33,016 nucleotides of DNA, from NCBI GenBank assembly GCA_964589635.1, contig CAZPRI010000004.1, forward strand, positions 1-33,016. Reading direction: 5' to 3'. Positions 14,952 to 21,706 of the stretch are shown one piece after another. The DNA is from CAZUCU01 sp964589635 (GTDB lineage: Bacteria > Patescibacteriota > Minisyncoccia > Phycocordibacterales > JAACPR01). Position 1 is the stretch's first letter. Each line of letters begins with the position of its first letter. A program made the translations under genes and the position numbers. The notes under the pieces are model-generated. The model did no database searches, was not told where the DNA came from, and saw nothing but the letters and a program-made list of their open reading frames with translations.

Positions 14952-16052
14952 TCAGACTTTAACTTCTTTTGATATATTCAAGATGATGCCAATCATTGAA
15001 AGTGTTACTAAAAGTGATGTTCCACCATGGGAGACAAAGACAAGAGGTTGTCCGGTTATTGGGAAGAGTCCAACCATTGAGGCTATATTCATAAAGGATT
15101 GAACAAGTATTAGAGTAACTATTCCAAAAGTAAAAAGGGATCCAAAAATAGTTTTGGCAGAACTTGCAATTTTGTATCCGAATATTCCAAAAACAAAATA
15201 AAGTGCTATCAGTAGTGTTGAACCTATTAGTCCAAATTCTTCCGCCAGTACCGCAAAGATCGAATCGTTTGTTGGTTCGGGTAAGCTACCAAATTTCTGC
15301 GTACTCTGCCCAAAACCTTTTCCAAAAATACCCCCTGAACCAATTGCAATTTGTGATTGTCTATATTGGTAGTTAACAGTTTGGCCTCCTTCATTTGGAT
15401 TAAAGAATCCAAATACCCTTGTCTTAACGTGTGGAATTGTGAAAATTAAAATTGTTGCGACTAACAGAGTAATACCACCAAGAATAAGACCTGTTTTTAG
15501 TGGTGCTTTTGATACAAAAAACATCGCAATGAGTGGTAATGCTATTAGGAAAATAATATCGAAATCCTTTTGAAGGATTAAAGGGATTGTAATCATAAAA
15601 ATAGTTGAGATTATTGAAATGAGTGCAAACCAAGGCTTCTTTAAATCCTTTTTATGAAAATTAAACCAAGATGCTATCAGTATTATTGATGTCACCTTTA
15701 AAAACTCAGAAGGTTGTAAAGAAAAACCTCCAATTCCAATCCATCTAGTTGCTCCCCCATTCGTTATTCCAAGACTCGGAATAAACATTAAAAAATTTGT
15801 AATTAATGCAATTATAAAAAATAAGAGTCCATATTTTTTGATTATATTGTGATCTACTTTTGAGAAGATAAACATCATGAATAATCCACCAAGAACTCCA
15901 ATGAAAAGTTGATTCATTATTATTCCATAGAATGCGAGCCCCTCACGAGCAGCAAGTCCTGTTGAGGCAGAATAGAAAACTGTAAAACCAAAAAAAACTA
16001 AAGCGAGTACTGTCCATAAGAATGGTTTATTTACACTTTTTTTCTTGGGCAT
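14952..16052 (-). CDS. ftsW: SEDS-family glycosyltransferase FtsW/RodA
   Basis: 366 residues, about ten membrane helices. Family blocks are NGGATRWIGIGGFSLQPSEFLK in the first half, QSQIAIGSGGIFGKGFGQS, NDSIFAVLAEEFGLIG, and the C-terminal FPITGQPLVFVSHGG. SEDS proteins polymerise lipid II into glycan strands with a partner class B penicillin-binding protein, which is not in the window. Location next to murG favours FtsW (division) over RodA, but sequence alone does not decide it. Confidence 0.9.
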   Translation of the reverse strand: MPKKKSVNKPFLWTVLALVFFGFTVFYSASTGLAAREGLAFYGIIMNQLFIGVLGGLFMMFIFSKVDHNIIKKYGLLFFIIALITNFLMFIPSLGITNGGATRWIGIGGFSLQPSEFLKVTSIILIASWFNFHKKDLKKPWFALISIISTIFMITIPLILQKDFDIIFLIALPLIAMFFVSKAPLKTGLILGGITLLVATILIFTIPHVKTRVFGFFNPNEGGQTVNYQYRQSQIAIGSGGIFGKGFGQSTQKFGSLPEPTNDSIFAVLAEEFGLIGSTLLIALYFVFGIFGYKIASSAKTIFGSLFTFGIVTLILVQSFMNIASMVGLFPITGQPLVFVSHGGTSLLVTLSMIGIILNISKEVKV

Positions 16053-16058
16053 TGAAAT

Positions 16059-16067
16059 ATTATAGCA
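16059..16067 (-). promoter_or_regulatory. Extended -10 promoter of ftsW, predicted leaderless
   Basis: Minus strand TGC then TATAAT, ending 6 nt before the ATG. Confidence 0.65.
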
Positions 16068-16071
16068 TCTG

Positions 16072-16542
16072 TTATTTTAAATCCCCTTCCAATACTAAAT
16101 CGTATTCATTAAAGCCAACTTTTTTGTAGAATTCAATTGTTTCTTTATTATCAAAAGAGGCAATCACCCTAATCCTTTCAACTTCTCTTTCCCTGCACCA
16201 ATCTTTGAAATAATTCATTAAAGCACTTCCGATACCTTTACCTCTTAGATCTTCTTGTACATACATATTTTGGACTTCGCCTAAATCTAGAATGTTTCTA
16301 TAGCCTTCAGACTTATAAATAACACCAATTAGATATCCAATTGGCACACCCTCTTCTTCTGCTATCAAGGATATGTAACTGTCATTTTCTATACTTTTCT
16401 TGTAGTACCTTATTGCAGAGTCAGTAGAAGAATATTCAGTATCTATTGTCTTATCGAATTCCATATTCTCTTTTAGACAAAGTTCTTGATTGAATCTTTG
16501 TAATGTTTCTAGGTCATCGATTCCTGCTTTTCTTATTTTCAT
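16072..16542 (-). CDS. GNAT family N-acetyltransferase
   Basis: 156 residues. The acetyl-CoA binding motif A is EVQNMYVQEDLRGKGIGSALM (about 88-108), with R-G-K-G-I-G as the pyrophosphate loop. Motif B is FYKKVGFNEYDLVLEGDL near the C-terminus. The substrate is unknown; the layout is that of a stand-alone acetyltransferase for a small molecule or protein N-terminus. It belongs to a group of three accessory genes inserted between ftsW and mraY, each with its own leaderless-type promoter. Confidence 0.88.
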   Translation of the reverse strand: MKIRKAGIDDLETLQRFNQELCLKENMEFDKTIDTEYSSTDSAIRYYKKSIENDSYISLIAEEEGVPIGYLIGVIYKSEGYRNILDLGEVQNMYVQEDLRGKGIGSALMNYFKDWCREREVERIRVIASFDNKETIEFYKKVGFNEYDLVLEGDLK

Positions 16543-16548
16543 AAAAAA

Positions 16549-16557
16549 ATTCTAGCA
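16549..16557 (-). promoter_or_regulatory. Extended -10 promoter of the GNAT gene, predicted leaderless
   Basis: Minus strand TGC then TAGAAT, ending 6 nt before the ATG. Confidence 0.6.
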
Positions 16558-16569
16558 TTTTAAATAAGT

Positions 16570-16599
16570 AAAAACACCCTGGCTGCAAGAGTGCTTTTT
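16570..16599. terminator. Imperfect terminator hairpin
   Basis: AAAAACACCCT (16570-16580) pairs with AGAGTGCTTTTT (16588-16599), with one bulge and one mismatch. It ends the minus-strand membrane gene at 16624 and is one of four look-alike hairpins in 16.5-17.8 kb. Confidence 0.6.
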
Positions 16600-16623
16600 G
16601 GGGTGGTTCTGGGATAAAATTAA

Positions 16624-16998
16624 TTAATACCCAAAGCCTTTAGCTATTAGACCTATAATCCATAAAAAAATTAAGACTAAACCAATGAATACAGCTAAAA
16701 ATAACAAGAACTTATAAGGTTTACTTTCTTCGAACTCCTCAATATTTTTTTCGTTTCCGGTACTCTCCTTTTTGAATTTAATCTCTGATTCATTATGTTT
16801 TAGAGTCTTACTTATAAACTTAATGAAAAAATAAGCTGGGCCCCCAAAAATAATTATTAAGGAAATCACTGTTCTTATTAGTACTATGTATTTTGGTGTC
16901 GTTTCTGGTAAAGAAAAAGATAGAGACAAGTTTAGTAGTATAAACATCAAAAAGATTGAGATGATCAAACCGCTAGTAAGTTTTATAAAATTTTTCAT
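16624..16998 (-). CDS. Three-helix membrane protein, function unknown
   Basis: 124 residues from ATG 16998. A longer GTG start at 17016 is rejected because an extended -10 (TGG TAAAAT) lies between the two and points at the ATG. Membrane helices are at about 8-30, 38-60 and 98-118, with a charged Lys/Glu-rich loop (65-92) between the second and third. No family is recognised. It is flanked by look-alike terminators, so it is a single-gene unit in the accessory insert. Confidence 0.75.
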   Translation of the reverse strand: MKNFIKLTSGLIISIFLMFILLNLSLSFSLPETTPKYIVLIRTVISLIIIFGGPAYFFIKFISKTLKHNESEIKFKKESTGNEKNIEEFEESKPYKFLLFLAVFIGLVLIFLWIIGLIAKGFGY

Positions 16999-17006
16999 AT
17001 ACAAAA

Positions 17007-17015
17007 ATTTTACCA
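17007..17015 (-). promoter_or_regulatory. Extended -10 promoter that fixes the start at 16998
   Basis: Minus strand TGG then TAAAAT, ending 8 nt before ATG 16998. A start at 17016 would lie inside the promoter. Confidence 0.6.
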
Positions 17016-17028
17016 CTTGTAGAAACTA

Positions 17029-17070
17029 AAAAACACCCTTGCTATAAAGGTGTTTCCTAGGGTGCTTTTT
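17029..17070. terminator. Compound terminator hairpin
   Basis: AAACACC (17031-17037) can pair with GGTGTTT (17049-17055), or the longer AAAACACCCT can pair with AGGGTGCTTTT downstream. The two foldings exclude each other; both end in a T-run on the plus strand. Confidence 0.5.
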
Positions 17071-17109
17071 CGCAGAGGTTTTTGGAACTTGTTAACTTCT
17101 TTGAACAAA

Positions 17110-17137
17110 AAAACACCTCATTTCTGAGATGTCTTTT
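17110..17137. terminator. Terminator-like hairpin downstream of the kinase gene
   Basis: AAAACACCTCA, a 4-nt TTTC loop, then TGAGATGTCTTTT; the stem has one mismatch and one bulge. It lies about 70 nt beyond the kinase stop on the minus strand. Confidence 0.5.
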
Positions 17138-17203
17138 GCGAACCGTTCGTTAATGCGCGCTTTCGTGGACGTTGTTGGAACTAGCGTCTGTAATGATAGA
17201 CAG

Positions 17204-17693
17204 TTATATTCCTAAAAAATCTACTATTTCTTTTACAACAGTTTCTGTTGGCTGACTTGCATCAATACTAATATCAACCATTCCTTCATCTTTAACCAAA
17301 TTATGAAATGCATAAATTCCTTCCACCCATTCGCTCGCATCTTTGTATCCTTCTTCCTTCATTCTTTTAATATTTCTCCTGTTAAACTCTTCTCTATCCA
17401 AAGTTAGCTGAATAATCTTAAACCCCCTGGAAACTAAATTTCTAAAAAATGAAAGGTTTCCGTAACTTGTTAAATAAATGACATTATCCATTCCCTCCAC
17501 CTTCTCTTCAAGTTTTTTACGTAACACATTTTCCTTATATTCTAAATCGTGTGGATAGTTACCCACCATTAAGCTCTGTAAAGATTTCATCTTCCTCGGA
17601 TAAAAATATATCAGTATTTTTACTTAAATATTTTTTTATGGTCGTCTTTCCAGAACACTGTGGACCTAAAATTATCGCTTTTACTTTTTTCAT
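17204..17693 (-). CDS. P-loop nucleotide kinase-like protein split by a +1 frameshift
   Basis: Two frames together give a 162-residue protein. The first (17693-17559, 44 residues) starts with a Walker A site GPQCSGKTT (10-18) and ends at GGG TAA. The second continues as NYPHDLEYKENVL to 17204 and includes VIYLTSYGNLSFF, IIQLTLDREEFNRRN (lid-like, arginine-rich) and VKEIVDFLGI. The best junction skips the T at 17561 (GGG-T-AAC). The start is supported by an extended -10 6 nt upstream. The fold resembles AAA/adenylate-kinase-like small-molecule kinases; substrate unknown. It may be a pseudogene, a sequence error, or a programmed +1 shift. Confidence 0.75.
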
Positions 17694-17699
17694 AATAAA

Positions 17700-17708
17700 A
17701 TTCTATCA
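17700..17708 (-). promoter_or_regulatory. Extended -10 promoter of the kinase gene, predicted leaderless
   Basis: Minus strand TGA then TAGAAT, ending 6 nt before ATG 17693. An intact promoter argues against long-standing decay of the gene. Confidence 0.6.
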
Positions 17709-17735
17709 CAGTTCCAAGTCCTTTCCTCCTCATAG

Positions 17736-17763
17736 AAAAATACCCTTATTTTAGGGTCTTTTT
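17736..17763. terminator. Terminator-like hairpin after mraY
   Basis: AAAAA-T-ACCCT (17736-17746) pairs with AGGGT-C-TTTTT (17753-17763) around a 6-nt loop, with a single internal mismatch. It serves mraY on the minus strand. Confidence 0.65.
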
Positions 17764-17833
17764 CTAAATGCGCGATCGAAGGGACTCGAACTGAAGGCAA
17801 GTGACAGAATTAATTAATCATATTATTGAGAAA

Positions 17834-18907
17834 TTACCCAATAATCGCCAACATAACTCCAAGTGAAGCAAATACAATTGAGAAAATCCAGTACCTCATT
17901 GTTACCTTGTAACTTGGCCAACCAAGAGCTTCAAAATGATGGTGAATTGGTGTTGAATGAAAAATCTTTTTTCCATTTCGTAGTTTCTTTGAAAGCAACT
18001 GAATAATTACAGAAAGAGTTGTAAGGACAAGTGGTAGTGCAATTAGAGGTAAAACAATCAGTCCTCTTCCTTCACCCAATGCGTCAGTCATAAATGCAAC
18101 AACAGTAAGTGTAAGCGTTAGTGCCATTGAACCAGTTTCAGACATGTAAAATCTTGCAGGCGGTATATTGAACCAAAGGAATGCGAGAATTCCTCCAACT
18201 ATAAGTCCACAAAAAGCAGCTAGGTCTATTTGATTGTTTACTAATGCAATTATTCCGTATGCGGCAAAGGCGTTTGCAAAAATACCTCCTGCTAGACCAT
18301 CAATACCGTCAATTATTCCCCCTGAATAAATAAACATAGAAGTTAAAACAAAAAGTGGGACAAACAGCCAACCAATATTTAGATATCCAACTACAGGTAT
18401 AAAAATCGAACTAACATCAAGTTTTACAAAAAACCAAAGAGAAATAATTAAAGAAAGAAATCCAACAAACAAAAGTCTCTTTCTTAAAGAAAGTCCTCCT
18501 GCGATATGTCCACCATTCCCATTAATTTCAAGTAAGTCATCGATCGCACCGAAACCTGCACCAAGTAATAATGTGAAAAATGGAATCCATGTTTGATTTC
18601 TTGAAATAAACTCAAGCTGATCAAAAAGTGGGATTGATGTCAGATGCGACAAGAACCAAATAATAAAGGCTGTAGTAAAAGCAGATAACCAAATAATTGA
18701 TCCCCCAAGTCTTGGAGTATTGACTTCTTTTTCCTTGTGTATTGAATTAAAAACAGTAGCCTCCTTCCCGTCTATTGTTGTCTTCCCAGCTTTCTTCTTC
18801 CACATCTTTTTTCTGTATAAAAAGTCAGAAATTGTAGGCGTTATTCCTATTCCAATAAAGAACGCTAGTATTGATGGAATTAAAATTTTTATTATTTCTA
18901 TTGTCAT
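17834..18907 (-). CDS. mraY: Phospho-MurNAc-pentapeptide transferase MraY
   Basis: 357 residues, about ten membrane helices. Signature sites are the DD pair in AIDDLLEING, DGIDGLAGG, and the C-terminal PIHHHFEALGWPS histidine motif; FYMSETGSMAL is also typical. MraY moves phospho-MurNAc-pentapeptide to undecaprenyl phosphate to give lipid I, the MurG substrate. It follows the D,D-carboxypeptidase gene after 19 nt and also has its own -10 element there. Confidence 0.95.
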   Translation of the reverse strand: MTIEIIKILIPSILAFFIGIGITPTISDFLYRKKMWKKKAGKTTIDGKEATVFNSIHKEKEVNTPRLGGSIIWLSAFTTAFIIWFLSHLTSIPLFDQLEFISRNQTWIPFFTLLLGAGFGAIDDLLEINGNGGHIAGGLSLRKRLLFVGFLSLIISLWFFVKLDVSSIFIPVVGYLNIGWLFVPLFVLTSMFIYSGGIIDGIDGLAGGIFANAFAAYGIIALVNNQIDLAAFCGLIVGGILAFLWFNIPPARFYMSETGSMALTLTLTVVAFMTDALGEGRGLIVLPLIALPLVLTTLSVIIQLLSKKLRNGKKIFHSTPIHHHFEALGWPSYKVTMRYWIFSIVFASLGVMLAIIG

Positions 18908-18915
18908 AATTGATT

Positions 18916-18924
18916 ATGTTAGCA
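18916..18924 (-). promoter_or_regulatory. Extended -10 promoter of mraY, predicted leaderless
   Basis: Minus strand TGC then TAACAT, ending 8 nt before the ATG, within the 19-nt gap after the carboxypeptidase stop. Confidence 0.5.
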
Positions 18925-18926
18925 TA

Positions 18927-19862
18927 TTAGTATTCAAATAAATTTGAGGCATAGTAATCTGCTGTTTCTCTATAAAGTTTCTTTATATCGAGTTCTCTTT
19001 CCTCAAAAGTAGATCCCAGTATAACTATAGACACCGGATTATTAAGGCCAAAATCAGCCACTACTGCAAGATTTCCACCAGCAAGGTCTGTATAACCAGT
19101 TTTAGAAAGAAGGCTTCCTGGAATCTCAGTAATGCTCTTATTTGTATTTTTAGCATCATAGATATTTCCTTCTATGTCTATAAATTTTTCATTAAGTACT
19201 GTACTTTTAAAAACATCAATTTTATTTTTAACAATAAAATTAAGTATTTTTGTGACATCACTTGCAGTTGAAATTGCTCCGGCTTCTGTATCTAAATTTA
19301 TATCCAAACCTGAAACATTTGAAAAGAATGTGTTTGTTAATCCAAGTTTTCTTGAAAGTGAATTCATTTCTGCAACAAAACTACTTTCCTCCTCTCCAAA
19401 AGCTGAAAGTGCCAGAGCCTTTGCGCCATCATTTGATGATGTGATGAGTGTGAAATCAATAAGATCCTTCACTCCCCATGTCTGACCAACAATAAGGCCA
19501 GAGTCACCAAAAGCATTCAAATGGTTTTCTCTTATCTGTAATCGTGAAATTTCTTGTTTATCAAATTTATCACTAGCAATTAGGACAGTCATCAGTTTTG
19601 TAATAGAAGCTATTGGCCTTTCCTCATCTCTATTTAATGAGTAGAGAATTTTTCCTGTATTTAATTCAGTAACAAGTGCTGACTTTGCCTTTATATCTAC
19701 ATTAAAGACCCTCTCAGTTTCTTGAGGAACTACTTCGGCAAGTAGATTTGTCTCTGGTTTCTCTCTCAAGAAAATCATTCCTAATATCAAAATAGGAATT
19801 ATGAATGAAAACACAAGTATTAATAGCTCTCTTTTTTGTAATGTTTCAAATTTATTCATCAT
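18927..19862 (-). CDS. D-alanyl-D-alanine carboxypeptidase (S11 penicillin-binding protein)
   Basis: 311 residues. A single N-terminal membrane anchor (about 13-31) precedes the S11 domain. All three catalytic motifs are present: SITK with the nucleophile S86 and K89, the SSN triad at 142-144, and KTG at 254-256 followed by YTDLAGGNLA. There is no C-terminal amphipathic helix as in PBP5, so the anchor is N-terminal. It trims the terminal D-Ala of peptidoglycan stem peptides. It overlaps the end of scpB by 11 nt; ATG 19859 is an equal alternative start. Confidence 0.93.
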   Translation of the reverse strand: MMNKFETLQKRELLILVFSFIIPILILGMIFLREKPETNLLAEVVPQETERVFNVDIKAKSALVTELNTGKILYSLNRDEERPIASITKLMTVLIASDKFDKQEISRLQIRENHLNAFGDSGLIVGQTWGVKDLIDFTLITSSNDGAKALALSAFGEEESSFVAEMNSLSRKLGLTNTFFSNVSGLDINLDTEAGAISTASDVTKILNFIVKNKIDVFKSTVLNEKFIDIEGNIYDAKNTNKSITEIPGSLLSKTGYTDLAGGNLAVVADFGLNNPVSIVILGSTFEERELDIKKLYRETADYYASNLFEY

Positions 19863-20397
19863 TTTTCTTTGAGCTTTTTACAAAAGATTCAATTTGTTCG
19901 TTAATCTCATTATACTCTTGAAGTTCAGTTATGTCTCCTAAATTCATATATCTTAAAAGGTCCGGAGTAGCTTTGTACAAGAATGATCTTTCATCTTTTG
20001 GATCTAGTCTTTTTTCAATTAAGCCTCTAATTAGTAAATTACGAAGTGTAAATTGTGAATTTACTCCACGAATATAATCGATCATACTTCTCTTTAGTGG
20101 TCCTCTGTATAAAATAATAGTTAATGTTTCAAGCGCTGCTTTTGTAAACTCTTTTTCGTACTCACTTTTTTCTAGACCATCTATGATCTCTGAAACTTCT
20201 TCTCCTGTTGAAAATAAAACAGAATTATCCGTCGTTAAAATCTTAATCCCTGAGTCAGTATACTTTTCTTTCAGTTTTGAAATACTTTCAATTATTTCTT
20301 TTTCATTTGTTTCTAAAAATTTAGAAAGTTCCTCGAAAGTTATTTCTTCTCCTTTGTAAAAAATTAATGCTTCTATTTGTTTATCTAATTTATTCAT
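19852..20397 (-). CDS. scpB: Segregation and condensation protein B
   Basis: 181 residues, two winged-helix domains. The family pattern is visible in KQIEALIFYKGEEITFEELSKF at the N-terminus and in FTKAALETLTIILYRGPLKRSMIDYIRGVNS in the second domain. ScpB with ScpA bridges SMC heads in chromosome condensation. The ATG overlaps the scpA stop in an ATGA arrangement, a standard sign of translational coupling. Confidence 0.93.
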   Translation of the reverse strand: MNKLDKQIEALIFYKGEEITFEELSKFLETNEKEIIESISKLKEKYTDSGIKILTTDNSVLFSTGEEVSEIIDGLEKSEYEKEFTKAALETLTIILYRGPLKRSMIDYIRGVNSQFTLRNLLIRGLIEKRLDPKDERSFLYKATPDLLRYMNLGDITELQEYNEINEQIESFVKSSKKNDE

Positions 20398-21131
20398 GCT
20401 CCAAATGATGGTGTTACAACGTCGCTAGACTCTAATGATATATCATCAAATTTATCATTTTGTTCGGCTTTTATAAAGCCCCTTTTTATGAGTTCAAGAA
20501 CGGCAAGAAAACTTATAATCGTATCAGCTCTCTCTTTTTTGCTTCCAGGTTGTATTTCAGAAAAATTCATTTTAACACTTCTCTTAATTCTATTGATTAA
20601 ATTATTCATCATGTCCTCTAGTGATATGACACTTTTAATTTTTGCCTCTTTTTTGATCTCTACTTTAGGAAAAGTATTTATAATACTGAGCATTATGATT
20701 CTCATGTTGTGTGGATTTAAATTTTCACTTGGGTTAAATCTAGGTTCTATGTTTTTAATCTGTTTCTTTTTGAAAAGAATTTTTTTTCCGAATTGATCTT
20801 GAACGGAAAGAGAGATATCTTTCATGATTTTTAGAATACTAAGTCGTATTTCTAAATCCTTAATATCTTGTTCCTCACCTTCTTCTAATTTTATAGACGG
20901 CAACAGTGATCTTGATTTGATAAGAATGAGTGTTGAAGCGACAATTAGAAAATCTGAAATTTTGGTTGCAGAAAGTTGTCCAAAGGTAGAAACGTGATTT
21001 ATAAAGTCATCAGTAATTTCAGAAAGCGAAAAATCATTGATTAAAAGTTTTCGTTTTTCAATCAGATTCAAAAGTAAGTCCAGAGGACCTTCAAATTTAT
21101 CATTCTTGATTTTGTAGTCTTCTGGATTCAT
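20394..21131 (-). CDS. scpA: Segregation and condensation protein A (kleisin)
   Basis: 245 residues. The N-terminal kleisin block KFEGPLDLLLNLIEKRKLLIND (13-34) binds the SMC neck, a charged middle follows, and the C-terminal winged helix includes TIISFLAVLELIKRGFIKAEQ. It heads the operon scpA-scpB-carboxypeptidase-mraY, linking chromosome segregation with cell-wall synthesis in one transcript. smc itself is not in the window. Confidence 0.94.
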   Translation of the reverse strand: MNPEDYKIKNDKFEGPLDLLLNLIEKRKLLINDFSLSEITDDFINHVSTFGQLSATKISDFLIVASTLILIKSRSLLPSIKLEEGEEQDIKDLEIRLSILKIMKDISLSVQDQFGKKILFKKKQIKNIEPRFNPSENLNPHNMRIIMLSIINTFPKVEIKKEAKIKSVISLEDMMNNLINRIKRSVKMNFSEIQPGSKKERADTIISFLAVLELIKRGFIKAEQNDKFDDISLESSDVVTPSFGA

Positions 21132-21141
21132 TTATAGGCTT

Positions 21142-21150
21142 ATTTTAGCA
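21142..21150 (-). promoter_or_regulatory. Extended -10 promoter of the scpA operon, near-leaderless
   Basis: Minus strand TGC then TAAAAT, ending 10 nt before the scpA ATG. Confidence 0.55.
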
Positions 21151-21175
21151 TGAATTTAAATGATTATTTTATAAG

Positions 21176-21203
21176 TTGACATTTGCATATAAAATTGTAA
21201 TAT
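21176..21203 (+). promoter_or_regulatory. Consensus promoter of the small transcription unit
   Basis: TTGACA (21176-21181), 16-nt spacer, TAATAT (21198-21203). This is the best -35 box in the window. Confidence 0.75.
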
Positions 21204-21228
21204 ATTGCAGAATAGCAAATTCAAAATT

Positions 21229-21351
21229 ATGAGGAGAATAAGTGAGAAGAACCTACGAGAAATCGAGAAAATGGTACTCGATTACTGCAGACGTAAAGCA
21301 ATTGGTAGAAATGGTGAAATGATTGAGATACATCTTTCTGTGGATGGCTGA
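21229..21351 (+). CDS. Small ORF, 40 residues, in a stand-alone transcription unit
   Basis: ATG 21229 opens MRRISEKNLREIEKMVLDYC and continues through a basic segment to IEIHLSVDG, then TGA. It begins with an amphipathic charged helix. No family is recognised. A competing GTG start in another frame (21242-21322, 26 residues) sits 5 nt after a GAGGAG motif. If the T at 21349 were skipped (GGC-T-GAA), this frame would continue smoothly into the next ORF, giving a 71-residue protein. It could also be a small RNA. Confidence 0.4.
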   Translation: MRRISEKNLREIEKMVLDYCRRKAIGRNGEMIEIHLSVDG

Positions 21352-21445
21352 ATATGGCCTATACTTTGAAATGGAAATTCCGGAAGATGTAATGAACGAA
21401 TTCATCAAAATTAGTGGGCTGATTGATTGTTCTATTATGGACTGA
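21344..21445 (+). CDS. Small ORF, 33 residues, overlapping the previous one
   Basis: ATG 21344 overlaps the stop of the 40-residue ORF by 8 nt and reads MAEYGLYFEMEIPEDVMNEF then a short hydrophobic end with one cysteine. It is either a translationally coupled second peptide or the C-terminal half of a frameshifted 71-residue protein. No Shine-Dalgarno motif of its own is visible. Confidence 0.35.
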   Translation: MAEYGLYFEMEIPEDVMNEFIKISGLIDCSIMD

Positions 21446-21461
21446 ACCACTTTGAATTTTC

Positions 21462-21493
21462 AATACCCACGACTTACGTCGTGGGTATTTTTA
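21462..21493 (+). terminator. Terminator of the small transcription unit
   Basis: A perfect 12-bp stem AATACCCACGAC / GTCGTGGGTATT with a TTAC loop, continuing into a T-run on the plus strand. It also closes the convergent membrane gene at 21494. Confidence 0.9.
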
Positions 21494-21685
21494 TTAAACA
21501 AAAAAGATTATATATCCAATGAACATGGACAAGATTATATACCAAGCTGTCCAACCTTTTGTAAGAGGCATATATCTTTTAAAGAATTGTTTGTTGTTCC
21601 AGTATTCCTTATTTCCGCACCATGCGATATACCCAGCTATTAAACTATCTACTAATAGAACCCAAAAAATAATTTCTAATACCAT
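21494..21685 (-). CDS. Small two-helix membrane protein, function unknown
   Basis: 63 residues. Membrane helices are at about 3-21 and 46-62, linked by a basic, aromatic loop (NKEYWNNKQFFKRYMPLTKGW). The combination of W-C-G-N, R-Y-x-P and K-G-W-x-A-W-Y recalls a small protein I have seen in other Patescibacteria, with no known role. It has its own leaderless-type promoter directly after trpS and ends at the shared terminator. Confidence 0.7.
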   Translation of the reverse strand: MVLEIIFWVLLVDSLIAGYIAWCGNKEYWNNKQFFKRYMPLTKGWTAWYIILSMFIGYIIFFV

Positions 21686-21691
21686 GTGTAA

Positions 21692-21700
21692 ATTATAACA
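21692..21700 (-). promoter_or_regulatory. Extended -10 promoter of the small membrane gene, predicted leaderless
   Basis: Minus strand TGT then TATAAT, ending 6 nt before ATG 21685. Confidence 0.65.
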
Positions 21701-21706
21701 CTTTAC

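Noticed and set aside
16999..17016. GTG start at 17016 for the three-helix membrane protein
   Set aside because: The extended -10 at 17007-17015 lies between this GTG and the ATG, so the transcript should begin after the GTG.
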